From contig CP051242.1 in the NCBI GenBank assembly GCA_017795005.1, forward strand, positions 620,001-684,000: a stretch of 64,000 bases of DNA, given 5' to 3'. The position numbers and the translations under genes were made by a program. Positions 17,830-26,697 of this stretch are shown here, one piece after another. How positions within the stretch are numbered: position 1 is the first letter of the stretch; each line of letters starts with the position of its first letter. Below the pieces are notes generated by a model. That model was given only the letters and a program-made list of their open reading frames with translations. It searched no databases and was not told where the DNA came from. Source of the DNA: Balneolaceae bacterium (lineage in GTDB: Bacteria > Bacteroidota > Rhodothermia > Balneolales > Balneolaceae).

Positions 17830-19574
17830 ACTACTTTATTGATCTGTTTAATGAGTTCACGGGTTTTTTCGATATCGGACTCTAATCCTTCAATGGTAGC
17901 ATTTGGTGCATAAGAGATAGTATCGCATTTATCAAGCAGGCGTTTAGCTTCATCAGCAATTGTAGAATGCGACTTTTCCCTTAACGCATCTGTAAGTTTC
18001 TGGATGGATAGACCAGCAACTGGAAGATTTAACTTATCAGCAATAAACCCAATTAAGGCTTTCTGAATATGATTATATCCCGTTTTTAGATCCGTTTCGC
18101 CTTCCGCATTTTTAAGCTCTTCAAAAGCTTTTTCCTTTGCTTTTTGAGATCGGGCAAAAGATGTATCACTATTCATTTTATCATGATAGGTTTTGAACCC
18201 ATAAGCTCCACCTAAAATAAGAAGAGGTAAGCCTAATAACGTCCAAATCCATTTGTTTGATGAAAGAGGGGTATCCCTTTTATCTACCCAGTTCGCAAGT
18301 CCTGTTATAGGCTTTACATTAAACCGTAATTCAGTTTCTGTATTTGTGGTAGACCTAGGGTCACGCTCAGCTTCCAATATCAGACTGGAAAGTGTAATGG
18401 TTTGAAATCGGTTTTGTCCCGGACTGAAGTAAGCAAGTTTGGTTTCAGGGATTTCAAAACTCCCTTCATTTCTGGCGATAAGAATATCAGTGAAAATTTT
18501 AGTTCCCCCAATTTGACGGTTTGCTCTCGTAATGGTGGAGTTTTCCTGCGGGTTATATAACTCCAGAGTTTCCGGGTATTCGTATTCTGGTTTTATAATT
18601 AAAGGAATATTTCCCTGACCAGTTATTGTAGTAACTACTTCTACACTTTCACCAACATATGCTTTTGTTGGGTTGATACTTCGGGTAATAGAAAAACTTC
18701 CAACACCGCCGGAAAAAGTAGCGTTTGTCAACTCAGGAAGAGGCGAAATTGTTACGCTAACCGGTAGGGTAGATAGCTCCTTTCGTTCTTGTCCCAAACC
18801 AAAACTAAAAATATCTCTTCGTTGATTTCTTTGACGGATTTGTACTACCACTTCGAATGGACTTAACGTTAATTCCCCGGATTTTGTAGGAAAAAGAGCA
18901 TATTGTAACAGAACTGCCCGCTGATACCGAACTCCGTTTATAATGGTTGAAGTTGTTCTTGCCTGTTGTCTGTTCTCTAGTTCTTCTTTCCAAAACCCCT
19001 CTGCTTTCCAGCCCGGTGAAGCCTGATAGGAAGAAACTTCTACTGAGTTTTTGAAATAAAGGACAATATCAGCGATTACCTGTTCGCCCACCACAGGATT
19101 TTCTTTGGTTGGTTCAAGTCTTACATAAATGTCTGGAGAGCGTTCTGCTTCTCCGGTATCAATTGTTTTTGGGTCAAGTACTTTAAAAGAAAGCTCTGAA
19201 GTAGTGTATGTTTCTCCATTTACACTCACTTCTAAAGGAGGAAAAGTATAGCTTCCCGGTGCTTGTGCTATAAATTGATATCCATATGTATAAGAAACCG
19301 AAGGGCGTCCATTTACATAGGTAAAATTCTGGGAGGTACTTGTGCTCCCGCTTAACCATCGTAGTCCATCCACATTAGGAATATCCGGACGATCAATTGA
19401 ATTAATAGATTGACCGGAAACTTTAACATCCACTCGAACACCTTCACCAGAGAAGATATTTGTTTCGGTCAGAGAGGCGTCTACAGTAATCCCCTGGGCG
19501 AGTGATATACCGGACAAAAACAGGGCAAATAAAGCAGTAAAAAAAATATGGTAGTGTTTACCAATCTTTGTCAT
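17826..19574 (-). CDS. batD: BatD-like protein (oxygen tolerance), membrane-anchored
   Basis: About 582 residues with an N-terminal signal sequence (FFTALFALFLSGISLAQG) and a large periplasmic region of repeated immunoglobulin-like beta-sandwiches. A C-terminal membrane helix (WIWTLLGLPLLILGGAY, about residue 428-445) precedes a cytoplasmic helical tail. This is the BatD layout. The ATG at 19574 is favoured because AGGGAAG lies about 8 bases upstream; the alternative GTG at 19583 is worse placed. The start overlaps the end of the Gln-rich gene and its stop overlaps batE. Function is inferred from the family: surface protein complex linked to oxidative stress or cell envelope integrity. Confidence 0.88.
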   Translation of the reverse strand: MTKIGKHYHIFFTALFALFLSGISLAQGITVDASLTETNIFSGEGVRVDVKVSGQSINSIDRPDIPNVDGLRWLSGSTSTSQNFTYVNGRPSVSYTYGYQFIAQAPGSYTFPPLEVSVNGETYTTSELSFKVLDPKTIDTGEAERSPDIYVRLEPTKENPVVGEQVIADIVLYFKNSVEVSSYQASPGWKAEGFWKEELENRQQARTTSTIINGVRYQRAVLLQYALFPTKSGELTLSPFEVVVQIRQRNQRRDIFSFGLGQERKELSTLPVSVTISPLPELTNATFSGGVGSFSITRSINPTKAYVGESVEVVTTITGQGNIPLIIKPEYEYPETLELYNPQENSTITRANRQIGGTKIFTDILIARNEGSFEIPETKLAYFSPGQNRFQTITLSSLILEAERDPRSTTNTETELRFNVKPITGLANWVDKRDTPLSSNKWIWTLLGLPLLILGGAYGFKTYHDKMNSDTSFARSQKAKEKAFEELKNAEGETDLKTGYNHIQKALIGFIADKLNLPVAGLSIQKLTDALREKSHSTIADEAKRLLDKCDTISYAPNATIEGLESDIEKTRELIKQINKVV

Positions 19575-20106
19575 GAGTGGCACTTCCCTGTGTTTTCTTC
19601 TTTTTAAACTCTTTCAGGAGTTCTTTTTCTTTTTGAGCCAGAGCTTTTAAAATCTTCTCCGCCTCTTCTTTGCTTATTTCTTTGGCATCCTGTGGTTGAC
19701 CTTCCTGTTCCTGAGGTTGCTGCTCCTGATCCTGCTCGCCATCCTGTTGATCTTGCTGCTCCTGATTTTCCTGCTGTTCTTGATCCTGTTGTTCCTGGTT
19801 TTGCTGATCCTGATTCTGTTCCTGTTCCTCTTCCTGTTGTTGGTCCTGATTTTGCTGTTGCTGCTGTTGTTGTTTCTCCTGTTCTTCTTCAAGTTTTTGA
19901 AGGAGAGCATTTAGTTTAGGATCATTTGGATATTGGGCAAGACCCTGTTGAACCTGAGCAATAGCTCCCTGAAGATCAGCATTTATAAATGATTGAGCTC
20001 CGCCGTGAAAATAAGCATCGGCAGATTGAGCCATCACTACTGTTCCTGAAAACAAAAATCCGACCAGTGCGATAAATTTGAATTGTTTTTTAAGAATCGA
20101 TTTCAT
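19558..20106 (-). CDS. BatC-like protein with extreme Gln/Glu/Asp low-complexity domain
   Basis: A 182-residue protein with a signal peptide (cleavage near VMAQSA) and a single TPR-like pair (about 30-75). A low-complexity tract of about 65 residues (about 76-140) made almost only of Q, E, D and N follows. The helical tail (KEISKEEAEKILKAL) resembles the end of BatC proteins of Bacteroidota. Its start overlaps the upstream batC gene by 17 bp. It may be a split or duplicated BatC C-terminal part. The opposite strand of the tract reads as Leu-rich ORFs, which are artefacts. Tract length is likely variable between strains. Confidence 0.75.
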   Translation of the reverse strand: MKSILKKQFKFIALVGFLFSGTVVMAQSADAYFHGGAQSFINADLQGAIAQVQQGLAQYPNDPKLNALLQKLEEEQEKQQQQQQQNQDQQQEEEQEQNQDQQNQEQQDQEQQENQEQQDQQDGEQDQEQQPQEQEGQPQDAKEISKEEAEKILKALAQKEKELLKEFKKKKTQGSATHDKDW

Positions 20107-20728
20107 CTACATCACCTATTCTTTGAATAAAATCATTAAAATTCTGTACGGTTTGATCAACTTTAAGAGCTTCCTGCATCAGATTGAAAGCTTCTCTATA
20201 CTTTTGTTCAGAAACTAATTGTTCTGCTCTCTTTTTCATAGCCTTTGCATATTCACTTGGCGGTTCCTGATCCTGATTTTGTTGATCCTCTTGCTGCTGT
20301 TGTTCATCTTCTTTATTCAATTCTGCCAACGCTCGTTCGAAATTGTGCTTGGCTTCAAAATCATTCGGATTAAATTTCAGGGAATTTCTGAAATGCTGAG
20401 CTGCTGGCTTCCATTGCTCACCCTCTGCAAGTACGGACCCGATATTATATTCTGCTAGAGCTTTTTTTTCCGGGGAGTCAGTTAACGAACGATACTCCAT
20501 AAATGTTTGAATTGCTTCTTCCGTTTTACCTTGTTTAGCTAAAGCATTGGCCAGATTGAAATATACATCTGCGTTTTCGGGATCGGCTTCCAGTGAAGCA
20601 CGGTATAACGTTTCAGCCTCTGCATATTCACCTTTTTCATAGGCTGCATTTCCTTTTCTTGCTTCTTCGTTTCCCATTTGAAGGATAAGTAGCAGAGCAA
20701 ATATGTATGTAAATAGTTTAAATAACAT
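20090..20728 (-). CDS. batC: BatC-like tetratricopeptide repeat protein
   Basis: The 212 residues start with a hydrophobic export signal (FKLFTYIFALLLILQMG). Three TPR units follow between about 22 and 135 (GNAAYEKGEYAEAETLYR, ADVYFNLANALAKQGKTEEA, FRNSLKFNPNDFEAKHNFERAL). A short Gln/Asp-rich linker and a C-terminal helical segment complete the protein. The repeats match BatC. It is the first gene of this operon; the VWA-domain partners BatA and BatB, the DUF58 protein and the MoxR ATPase that normally precede it are not upstream, since a divergent bshA gene lies there. Confidence 0.78.
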   Translation of the reverse strand: MLFKLFTYIFALLLILQMGNEEARKGNAAYEKGEYAEAETLYRASLEADPENADVYFNLANALAKQGKTEEAIQTFMEYRSLTDSPEKKALAEYNIGSVLAEGEQWKPAAQHFRNSLKFNPNDFEAKHNFERALAELNKEDEQQQQEDQQNQDQEPPSEYAKAMKKRAEQLVSEQKYREAFNLMQEALKVDQTVQNFNDFIQRIGDVDEIDS

Positions 20729-20951
20729 TAACCTATTTTTGTATCAGCGAGTTAAACTGTTAATTGAATGATTAAATGAAACTGATTAAAATTCATTTAG
20801 GTTCTGATTAAAACAGACTTTGAATATACCAAATAGAATAACGGTTCGAAATAATTTGGTAGTATAGAAGGTGTTAAAGGATGTTTAGGGCATTCATAAT
20901 CATTACATGTTTTTTTAATTTGATATTATTTAAAAGCAGGAGCATTTGCGG

Positions 20952-22094
20952 ATGAATATTGGAATTGTTTGTTACCCTACATTTGGTGGGAGTGGAGTTG
21001 TAGCTACCGAATTAGCTAAAGTACTTTCAAAAAAGGGACACAAAATTCATGTACTGAGTTATTCCAGGCCAGCACGTTTAGAAACACTTGATACAAATAT
21101 TACCTATCACGAAGTATCAATTAACTCATATCCTTTATTCGAATATCCTCCTTATGCACTTGCACTAGCGTCACAGATGGTAAACCTGATTGAGTACGAA
21201 AATCTTGATTTACTCCATGTACATTATGCTCTCCCTCATGCTACAAGTGCGTATCTTGCTAAACAGATTATGATGGAACGAGGAAAAACGGTCCCAATAG
21301 TTACAACACTTCATGGAACGGATATCACCGTTGTTGGTAAAGACCCAAGCTATAAACATGTGGTGGAGTTTTCAATAGATAAGAGTGACGGGGTGACGGC
21401 GGTTTCAAATTACCTTAAAGAGGAAACGTATATAAATTTTGATATAAAGCAGGATATAAAAGTAATACCCAATTTTATTGATCTGGAGCGATTCAAGAAA
21501 TCAAATAAAAGTCATTTCAAAAAAGCCATTTGTCCTGATGGTGAAAAGGTCGTAGTTCATGTATCAAACTTCAGGAGGGTAAAACGTGTACCCGAAGTAA
21601 TTACTGTTTTCGCAAAAATCCTGGAACAAGGTATTAAAGCAAAATTGCTTTTAGTTGGAGACGGACCAGACAGACAAAAAGCTGAACAACAATGCCGAGA
21701 CTTGGGGATTTGTGAACACACCCGTTTCCTTGGAAAATTGGATGAGGTGGAAGAAGTACTTTCCATAGCCGATTTATTCCTGATTCCATCCGGGTCAGAG
21801 ACTTTTGGTCTGGCAGCTCTGGAAGCAATGAGCTGCTCGGTACCGGTCATCAGTTCAAATATTGGTGGACTTCCTGAAGTAAACATAGAAGGAGAGACTG
21901 GCTATTTATGCGATTTAGATGATACCGAATGTATGGCAAAACATGCAGTTAATATTCTTTCAAATCAGGGTTTACACGATGAGCTTTCGGCGAATGCAAG
22001 AAAGAGAGCCGAACTGTTCAATCAGGATTTGGTAGTTGAAATGTATGAGTCGTTTTACAAAGAAGTGAGTGAACAAGCTTTTCCTGTTCATTAA
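20952..22094 (+). CDS. bshA: N-acetyl-alpha-D-glucosaminyl L-malate synthase (bacillithiol synthesis)
   Basis: A GT4-family glycosyltransferase that joins UDP-GlcNAc and L-malate in the first step of bacillithiol synthesis. The N-terminus MNIGIVCYPTFGGSGVVA and the segments THLHGTDITVVG-like (TLHGTDITVVG), HVSNFRRVKR and SETFGLAALEAMSC are characteristic of BshA. About 380 residues is normal. I prefer the ATG at 20952: AGGAG (20938-20942) is nine bases upstream, while the in-frame TTG at 20946 is too close. The gene is monocistronic here; bshB and bshC are not in the window. It implies that the cell uses bacillithiol as its low-molecular-weight thiol. Confidence 0.93.
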   Translation: MNIGIVCYPTFGGSGVVATELAKVLSKKGHKIHVLSYSRPARLETLDTNITYHEVSINSYPLFEYPPYALALASQMVNLIEYENLDLLHVHYALPHATSAYLAKQIMMERGKTVPIVTTLHGTDITVVGKDPSYKHVVEFSIDKSDGVTAVSNYLKEETYINFDIKQDIKVIPNFIDLERFKKSNKSHFKKAICPDGEKVVVHVSNFRRVKRVPEVITVFAKILEQGIKAKLLLVGDGPDRQKAEQQCRDLGICEHTRFLGKLDEVEEVLSIADLFLIPSGSETFGLAALEAMSCSVPVISSNIGGLPEVNIEGETGYLCDLDDTECMAKHAVNILSNQGLHDELSANARKRAELFNQDLVVEMYESFYKEVSEQAFPVH

Positions 22095-22123
22095 AAAAGC
22101 CCAACCGAAATCGATTGGGCTTT
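22093..22123 (-). terminator. Intrinsic terminator, copy 1 of a duplicated sequence
   Basis: Stem AGCCCAA / TTGGGCT with a 10-base loop. The U-run lies on the minus strand, so it terminates the T9SS protein gene that ends at 22132; it may also stop bshA transcripts. The full 31 bp recur exactly at 25251-25281, in the same orientation. Confidence 0.8.
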
Positions 22124-22131
22124 GAAATGAT

Positions 22132-25113
22132 TTATTTAATCAAAGTTAGTTTTCTTGTTTGGGTGAATGAATTAGTAGTTAGCCTGTAGAGGTATATTCC
22201 ACTGCTAAGTGAAGAAGCATCGAAATTAAAGGTGTATTCTCCGGCATTTTGTCGCTCATTCACTAACGTTGCCACTTTCCTGCCCTGTATATCAAATACT
22301 TCCAGCGTAACCTGTTCCGAATTTTTAATCGAGTAGGAAATGGTCGTACTTGGGTTAAATGGGTTAGGATAATTTTGATCAAGATTGTACGAAATTGGGG
22401 TTTCTGTTACGGTAACTTCTTCGTTGTTACCAGGATTTATTTTTGAAGCTGGGGCTGCAAAAGGATTATTACCATCAGATATTAATCCATTTACTCCTAC
22501 TTTGATTCTAAAAGGATTATTACTAGCAGATTCAGTAATACTAAGAAAAACAAAATCTAAATCTCCATCATTATCAACATCTGCAAGATCAAGTCCTGCA
22601 GATAGAGCCGTATTAGAGTTTAGCTCAAAGTCATTATGCGGTCTCCAAGTACTTTCAATGGTACCATCGGAGTTCAGATTTTTAATAATAATACGATGCT
22701 CATTTGTATTTTCTTCAATACCAAGAAAAACCATTTCAAGAGAGCCATCATTATCGATATCGCCTACGGCAATATCAGCTCCTTTGGTATCCCAACCAAT
22801 AGCCCCTGTTGAATAAGGTCCATCAATTACAAAAGTTCCCGGACTTTCATTATATGTTCTAGCTTCACCTGTTTTTGGAGAGTAAAAATCGTTAACAACA
22901 TAATATTTAAAAGGATTACTGGAAGATGCATTTTCATCAATATACATAATAAATATTTCCGGGTGTCCATTACTATCAATATCAGTGATATCCATTCCTG
23001 CCCCAGTTATTAAATCAGAATCACTTCCAACATTAAGACGTCCATCTCCTCTTGGATCTGGATAATAAAAATTGGTAAAAGAATTATCAGTAGCATATAT
23101 ATTACCACTGGTGGTCATATCCCATTTCAGTTTAACTCTGAAATCGTAATCGCTTGTAGACTCGTTCACTCCTAAAGAGAATAGTTCGAATTGTGATGTT
23201 GTACCACCTAATGGATATGCCTCTATATCACCACCTTTCGTATTCCAAGCAATACCAGGAAAAGTTCCATAACTGCTACTACTTGGATAATAAGTAGAAT
23301 GTACGTTACATGATAAGGCTCCTGTACCTGAAACCGATAGATCCCAACAAACTTTGTATCTCATTTCATTCGCACCAGAACCATCATCAATACTCATAGC
23401 TATAAGATCATAACTATCATCTGCATCAAATTGTCCTGTTGTTAATCCGCCACCGAGTGTATTTGTAGATAAACCTGAGATATATTTTTCATTACTTAAT
23501 TTAAGTATATCAATTTTAAACACCTTTACTTCGAGAGAGTCAAAGCTCGAGTTAAAACTGGAAATATTGGCCGAACTCCCTGAAGCTTTAATTTTATTAT
23601 CGTTATTAAAATTTATCTGTGTGTTTTGTGAAGGATCCAGCATATCTAGTTCAGTAATTTGATAGGCCATTTCATTAGAACTAAGTATATCTCCGATATT
23701 GAATGTAGCGGAAACAGTGAGGTCAAACTCATTAACAGCGAATATATAGTAGGAGCTATTATACTTACGTATCATCCAATCAAACATTGGCTCATCTGGT
23801 TGATTGCTTGGCGCAGGACTACACGCAGTGTAGTTAGGGAGGGTGCAAGAATTATTTAATGAATTCCATGTATAATCATCTAGAAAATCATTATATCCAT
23901 TCAGTTCGAAATCTTCTATTTCAAGAGAGTTGTCTAAGATTTCTCCTTTAAGAATAACACTATCTAGTCTATTCGAAGTAAAAGTTTTAACAAAGTCTTC
24001 AGACAGGTCAAGAGTACTTTGTCTCCCACCTTTTGTTCCATCTGGATTGTACCAATAATACATAAGAGCCCTTGCCCCTCTTATAATTGGTGCCATGCTC
24101 TGAAAGACCATGAAATTTTCATCAACCTGATCAAAACAATCCTTATCACCCGCAACCCCACTATCTCCTAAACATTCATTCGCTTCAAAAAGATCATGTG
24201 TCATCGCAACCGTCATAAAGGCCATTTTTTTTGTTAGGTCATTATCCAAATCTAAAATGTCACCTGACTCATAATTCTGTAAAGTTTTCATAGAACGAAC
24301 AGCTGCGAGTCTTGAAACATTGTTTTCATCAGAATAACTGTTTTCACTTTTTCTTTTCAGATAACTATAACCATACTCATCTCTTGCTAGAATATCATAA
24401 TGTACCCTTTCAAAAACGGAAGAATCTCCAACATTTGGCAAATAACTTTCTGGGAGATGTTCTTCAAAAGCTTCAGGGTTAGTAAATACAACAATGATCG
24501 GGAAATCTGAAGAATCTTTGATCTCTTTTGTTATATCATGATAAAACTCTCTGGGGTGTGGAGTAGAATCTGAAGGAGTTAAATCAGTGTTTTGAGTTGG
24601 TTCATCAAGAACATACCATCCAAAAAGGATATCACTATAATCATTTTCAATCTCAGTAACCAAGTCAAGTATTGAATCCTGGTTAAATCCATATGTTAAA
24701 GTATCTATATCTCCACTTTTTGTATACTCATCACGTCCCGCTCGCTTCAAATCTAGGTCAACCAATACTTTCATGTCATGATCATTGCTACTATTTAAAG
24801 CTTCAATATCATTTAAAAAGCACTCTAATCTAACTTTATATTCAGTAATGTTATAACCTCCGGAATTTTTACAACCAGTGTAATTATAATTAACCCATAT
24901 ACTATTCCAATAAAATAAAACTACATTTGCTCCTGCATCATAAGCCATTTGCAAATCATCTTTGTCAGTTAAATACCACCCAATAGGAAAAAATTCCTCT
25001 CCATCGACAGTCATTTCAAATTCAGAAGCGGTAGCTCCAGAACCAACAGTAGGTCCTCCTGTTATCTGGGAAAAAAATTTTCTGAGGTGTAAATAGTAAT
25101 AGAAACGCTGCAT
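22132..25113 (-). CDS. Secreted TIM-barrel/FG-GAP repeat protein with type IX sorting domain, signal peptide frameshifted
   Basis: The 993-codon frame reads as an extracellular enzyme-like protein. A (beta/alpha)-barrel-like region (about 35-400) holds FFPIGWYLTD and GWYVLDEP, where Glu171 sits as an acid/base residue would in clan GH-A hydrolases. After linkers come at least four FG-GAP/VCBS-like units (about 560-900, for example DIDNDGSLEMVFLG and DVDNDGDLDFVFLS), probably a calcium-binding propeller. The C-terminal T9SS domain (about 915-993) carries NYPNPFNPSTTISY and ends in RKLTLIK. Several Cys pairs fit disulfides. The ATG at 25113 gives no signal peptide; a good one exists in another frame from 25132 (see next feature). 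Substrate unknown. Confidence 0.8.
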   Translation of the reverse strand: MQRFYYYLHLRKFFSQITGGPTVGSGATASEFEMTVDGEEFFPIGWYLTDKDDLQMAYDAGANVVLFYWNSIWVNYNYTGCKNSGGYNITEYKVRLECFLNDIEALNSSNDHDMKVLVDLDLKRAGRDEYTKSGDIDTLTYGFNQDSILDLVTEIENDYSDILFGWYVLDEPTQNTDLTPSDSTPHPREFYHDITKEIKDSSDFPIIVVFTNPEAFEEHLPESYLPNVGDSSVFERVHYDILARDEYGYSYLKRKSENSYSDENNVSRLAAVRSMKTLQNYESGDILDLDNDLTKKMAFMTVAMTHDLFEANECLGDSGVAGDKDCFDQVDENFMVFQSMAPIIRGARALMYYWYNPDGTKGGRQSTLDLSEDFVKTFTSNRLDSVILKGEILDNSLEIEDFELNGYNDFLDDYTWNSLNNSCTLPNYTACSPAPSNQPDEPMFDWMIRKYNSSYYIFAVNEFDLTVSATFNIGDILSSNEMAYQITELDMLDPSQNTQINFNNDNKIKASGSSANISSFNSSFDSLEVKVFKIDILKLSNEKYISGLSTNTLGGGLTTGQFDADDSYDLIAMSIDDGSGANEMRYKVCWDLSVSGTGALSCNVHSTYYPSSSSYGTFPGIAWNTKGGDIEAYPLGGTTSQFELFSLGVNESTSDYDFRVKLKWDMTTSGNIYATDNSFTNFYYPDPRGDGRLNVGSDSDLITGAGMDITDIDSNGHPEIFIMYIDENASSSNPFKYYVVNDFYSPKTGEARTYNESPGTFVIDGPYSTGAIGWDTKGADIAVGDIDNDGSLEMVFLGIEENTNEHRIIIKNLNSDGTIESTWRPHNDFELNSNTALSAGLDLADVDNDGDLDFVFLSITESASNNPFRIKVGVNGLISDGNNPFAAPASKINPGNNEEVTVTETPISYNLDQNYPNPFNPSTTISYSIKNSEQVTLEVFDIQGRKVATLVNERQNAGEYTFNFDASSLSSGIYLYRLTTNSFTQTRKLTLIK

Positions 25114-25132
25114 AGTAAATTATTTTTTTCAT
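25071..25132 (-). other. Out-of-frame signal peptide start with T7 homopolymer at the frame junction
   Basis: From the ATG at 25132 the minus strand reads MKKIIYYAAFLLLFTPQKIF, a classic signal peptide, before running to a stop in the wrong frame. The T7 run (minus strand; A7 on plus at 25071-25077) is where one base fewer would continue as QKIFSQITGG and join the 993-codon frame, placing a typical FSQ cleavage site. The gene is thus frameshifted, phase-variable by slippage, or mis-sequenced by one base. Confidence 0.75.
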
Positions 25133-25250
25133 GACTTATAAATAAAATTAGTGGTTTACAAGAAAAGTATTAATAATAAAAGACGTTACGAGCTTTATCA
25201 TTTCTTAACATCAGTCACCTTTTTTCCGAATCATCAAAATTTTTCCAACA

Positions 25251-25281
25251 AAAAAAGCCCAACCGAAATCGATTGGGCTTT
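25251..25281 (-). terminator. Intrinsic terminator of sucC, copy 2 of a duplicated sequence
   Basis: Identical over 31 bp to 22093-22123: stem AGCCCAA / TTGGGCT, minus-strand U-run of seven. It lies 43 bp after the sucC stop. Confidence 0.8.
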
Positions 25282-25291
25282 AAAGCTATGG

Positions 25292-25312
25292 ATTCCGGGT
25301 CAAGCCCGGAAT
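25292..25312. repeat. Small REP-like palindrome
   Basis: ATTCCGGG (25292-25299) faces CCCGGAAT (25305-25312) around a 5-base loop, followed by GACAAA. GC-rich against an AT-rich intergenic background, between sucC and its terminator. The shape resembles dispersed extragenic palindromes. Confidence 0.5.
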
Positions 25313-25323
25313 GACAAATAAAA

Positions 25324-26529
25324 TTAAGCCAATACCTTAGAAACTTCTTCAGCAGCTTCTTTAAGTAGGACAGCAGAAATCACATTTAAACCTGAGTTGT
25401 CAATAATCTCTTTTGCTTCTGCAGCGTTGGTTCCCTGCAGACGAACGATGATGGGTACATTCTGTACTTTTTCAGCAATCTCCGGATCTTTCACGGCTTC
25501 AATAACTCCATTGGCAACGCGATCACAACGTACAATCCCGCCAAAAATATTGATCAGAATAGCTTTTACATTAGGATCATCAAGAATAATGCGGAAGCCG
25601 TTTTTAACAGTATCCACATTTGCCCCCCCACCAACATCAAGGAAGTTAGCAGGCTCTCCACCGGAAAGCTTAATAATATCCATAGTTGCCATAGCAAGTC
25701 CGGCACCATTAACCATACAACCAACATTTCCATCAAGTTTGATGTAGTTCAGATTATATTTCTGTGCTTCCAGTTCGTATGGATCTTCTTCTGCTTCATC
25801 TTTTAGTTCAGCAAGATCTTTATGTCGGAAAAGAGCATTTCCATCAAGCGTTACTTTAGCGTCCAGTGCTAAAATATCGTTGTCTGGTGTAAGAATAAGA
25901 GGATTGATTTCAAACATATCAGAATCGATTTCCAGATAGGCGTTGTAAATCGCCATTATGAATTTGATTCCTTTTTTAAGTGCATCTCCTTCCAGTCCTA
26001 GTGCAAATGCAAGATGCCGGGCCTGATTTACCTGTAAAGGCATTCCCGGTTCGACCCATTCTTTAATGATTTTTTCAGGAGTTTCTTCTGCAACCTTTTC
26101 AATCTCTACACCACCTTCGGTAGAAACCATGATTACATTTTTAGAAAGTCCGCGATCCAGCAGAATTCCTAAGTAAAATTCTTTTTCAATATCCACACCA
26201 TCAGTAACATATAAACGCTGGACCAATTGACCTTCTTCTCCGGTCTGGATGGTAACAAGAACGTCTCCTAAAAGAGATTCCGCTGCATTCTTTACTTCAT
26301 CAATCGATTTGCAAAGAATTACCCCTTTGGCATTGTTCTTTTTAGTTCGTCCTTTTCCACGTCCACCGGCATGAATTTGAGCTTTTACCACAAATAAAGT
26401 AGCTCCATTTGCTTCAAGTTCTTTTGCTGCATCAACAGCGCCTTCTACTGTAGTGGCTGCAATACCATCAGGAACAGGAACGCCGTAGCTTTTTAAAATT
26501 TCTTTAGCTTGATATTCGTGAAGTTTCAT
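25324..26529 (-). CDS. sucC: Succinyl-CoA synthetase beta subunit (ADP-forming)
   Basis: The TCA-cycle enzyme subunit that binds nucleotide and, with SucD, converts succinyl-CoA to succinate with ATP formation. The 401 residues start with the ATP-grasp region (MKLHEYQAKEILKSYGVPVP) and contain KAQIHAGGRGKG. The C-terminal ligase domain shows NFLDVGGGA and LINIFGGIVRCD. No sucD is adjacent, so the subunits are encoded apart, as in several Bacteroidota-like genomes. A U-run terminator follows at 25251-25281. Confidence 0.97.
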   Translation of the reverse strand: MKLHEYQAKEILKSYGVPVPDGIAATTVEGAVDAAKELEANGATLFVVKAQIHAGGRGKGRTKKNNAKGVILCKSIDEVKNAAESLLGDVLVTIQTGEEGQLVQRLYVTDGVDIEKEFYLGILLDRGLSKNVIMVSTEGGVEIEKVAEETPEKIIKEWVEPGMPLQVNQARHLAFALGLEGDALKKGIKFIMAIYNAYLEIDSDMFEINPLILTPDNDILALDAKVTLDGNALFRHKDLAELKDEAEEDPYELEAQKYNLNYIKLDGNVGCMVNGAGLAMATMDIIKLSGGEPANFLDVGGGANVDTVKNGFRIILDDPNVKAILINIFGGIVRCDRVANGVIEAVKDPEIAEKVQNVPIIVRLQGTNAAEAKEIIDNSGLNVISAVLLKEAAEEVSKVLA

Positions 26530-26697
26530 GAAAAAGGATCTTAATTTGTTCTAAAAATCGATAATTTTTGGGGATGCAATAATACCGAGAATAGCAACGA
26601 AAAGAAAGAAGAAGAGCCAGGTTAAAAAATTGAGAATTGAATTTTCAAAGCGAGTGATTAAATCGGTACTTTCAGGTCTGAGAATTCAATAAATCAG

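Noticed and set aside
19692-19919. Leu/Val-rich plus-strand ORFs that look like membrane peptides
   Set aside because: They are the antisense of the Gln/Glu-rich tract in the batC-like gene and lack their own start signals.
26549-26683. Minus-strand hydrophobic reading frame (NFLTWLFFFLFVAILGI) upstream of sucC
   Set aside because: No ATG, GTG or TTG start occurs after the preceding stop codon and no ribosome binding site is visible; it may be a remnant, but I cannot support a gene.
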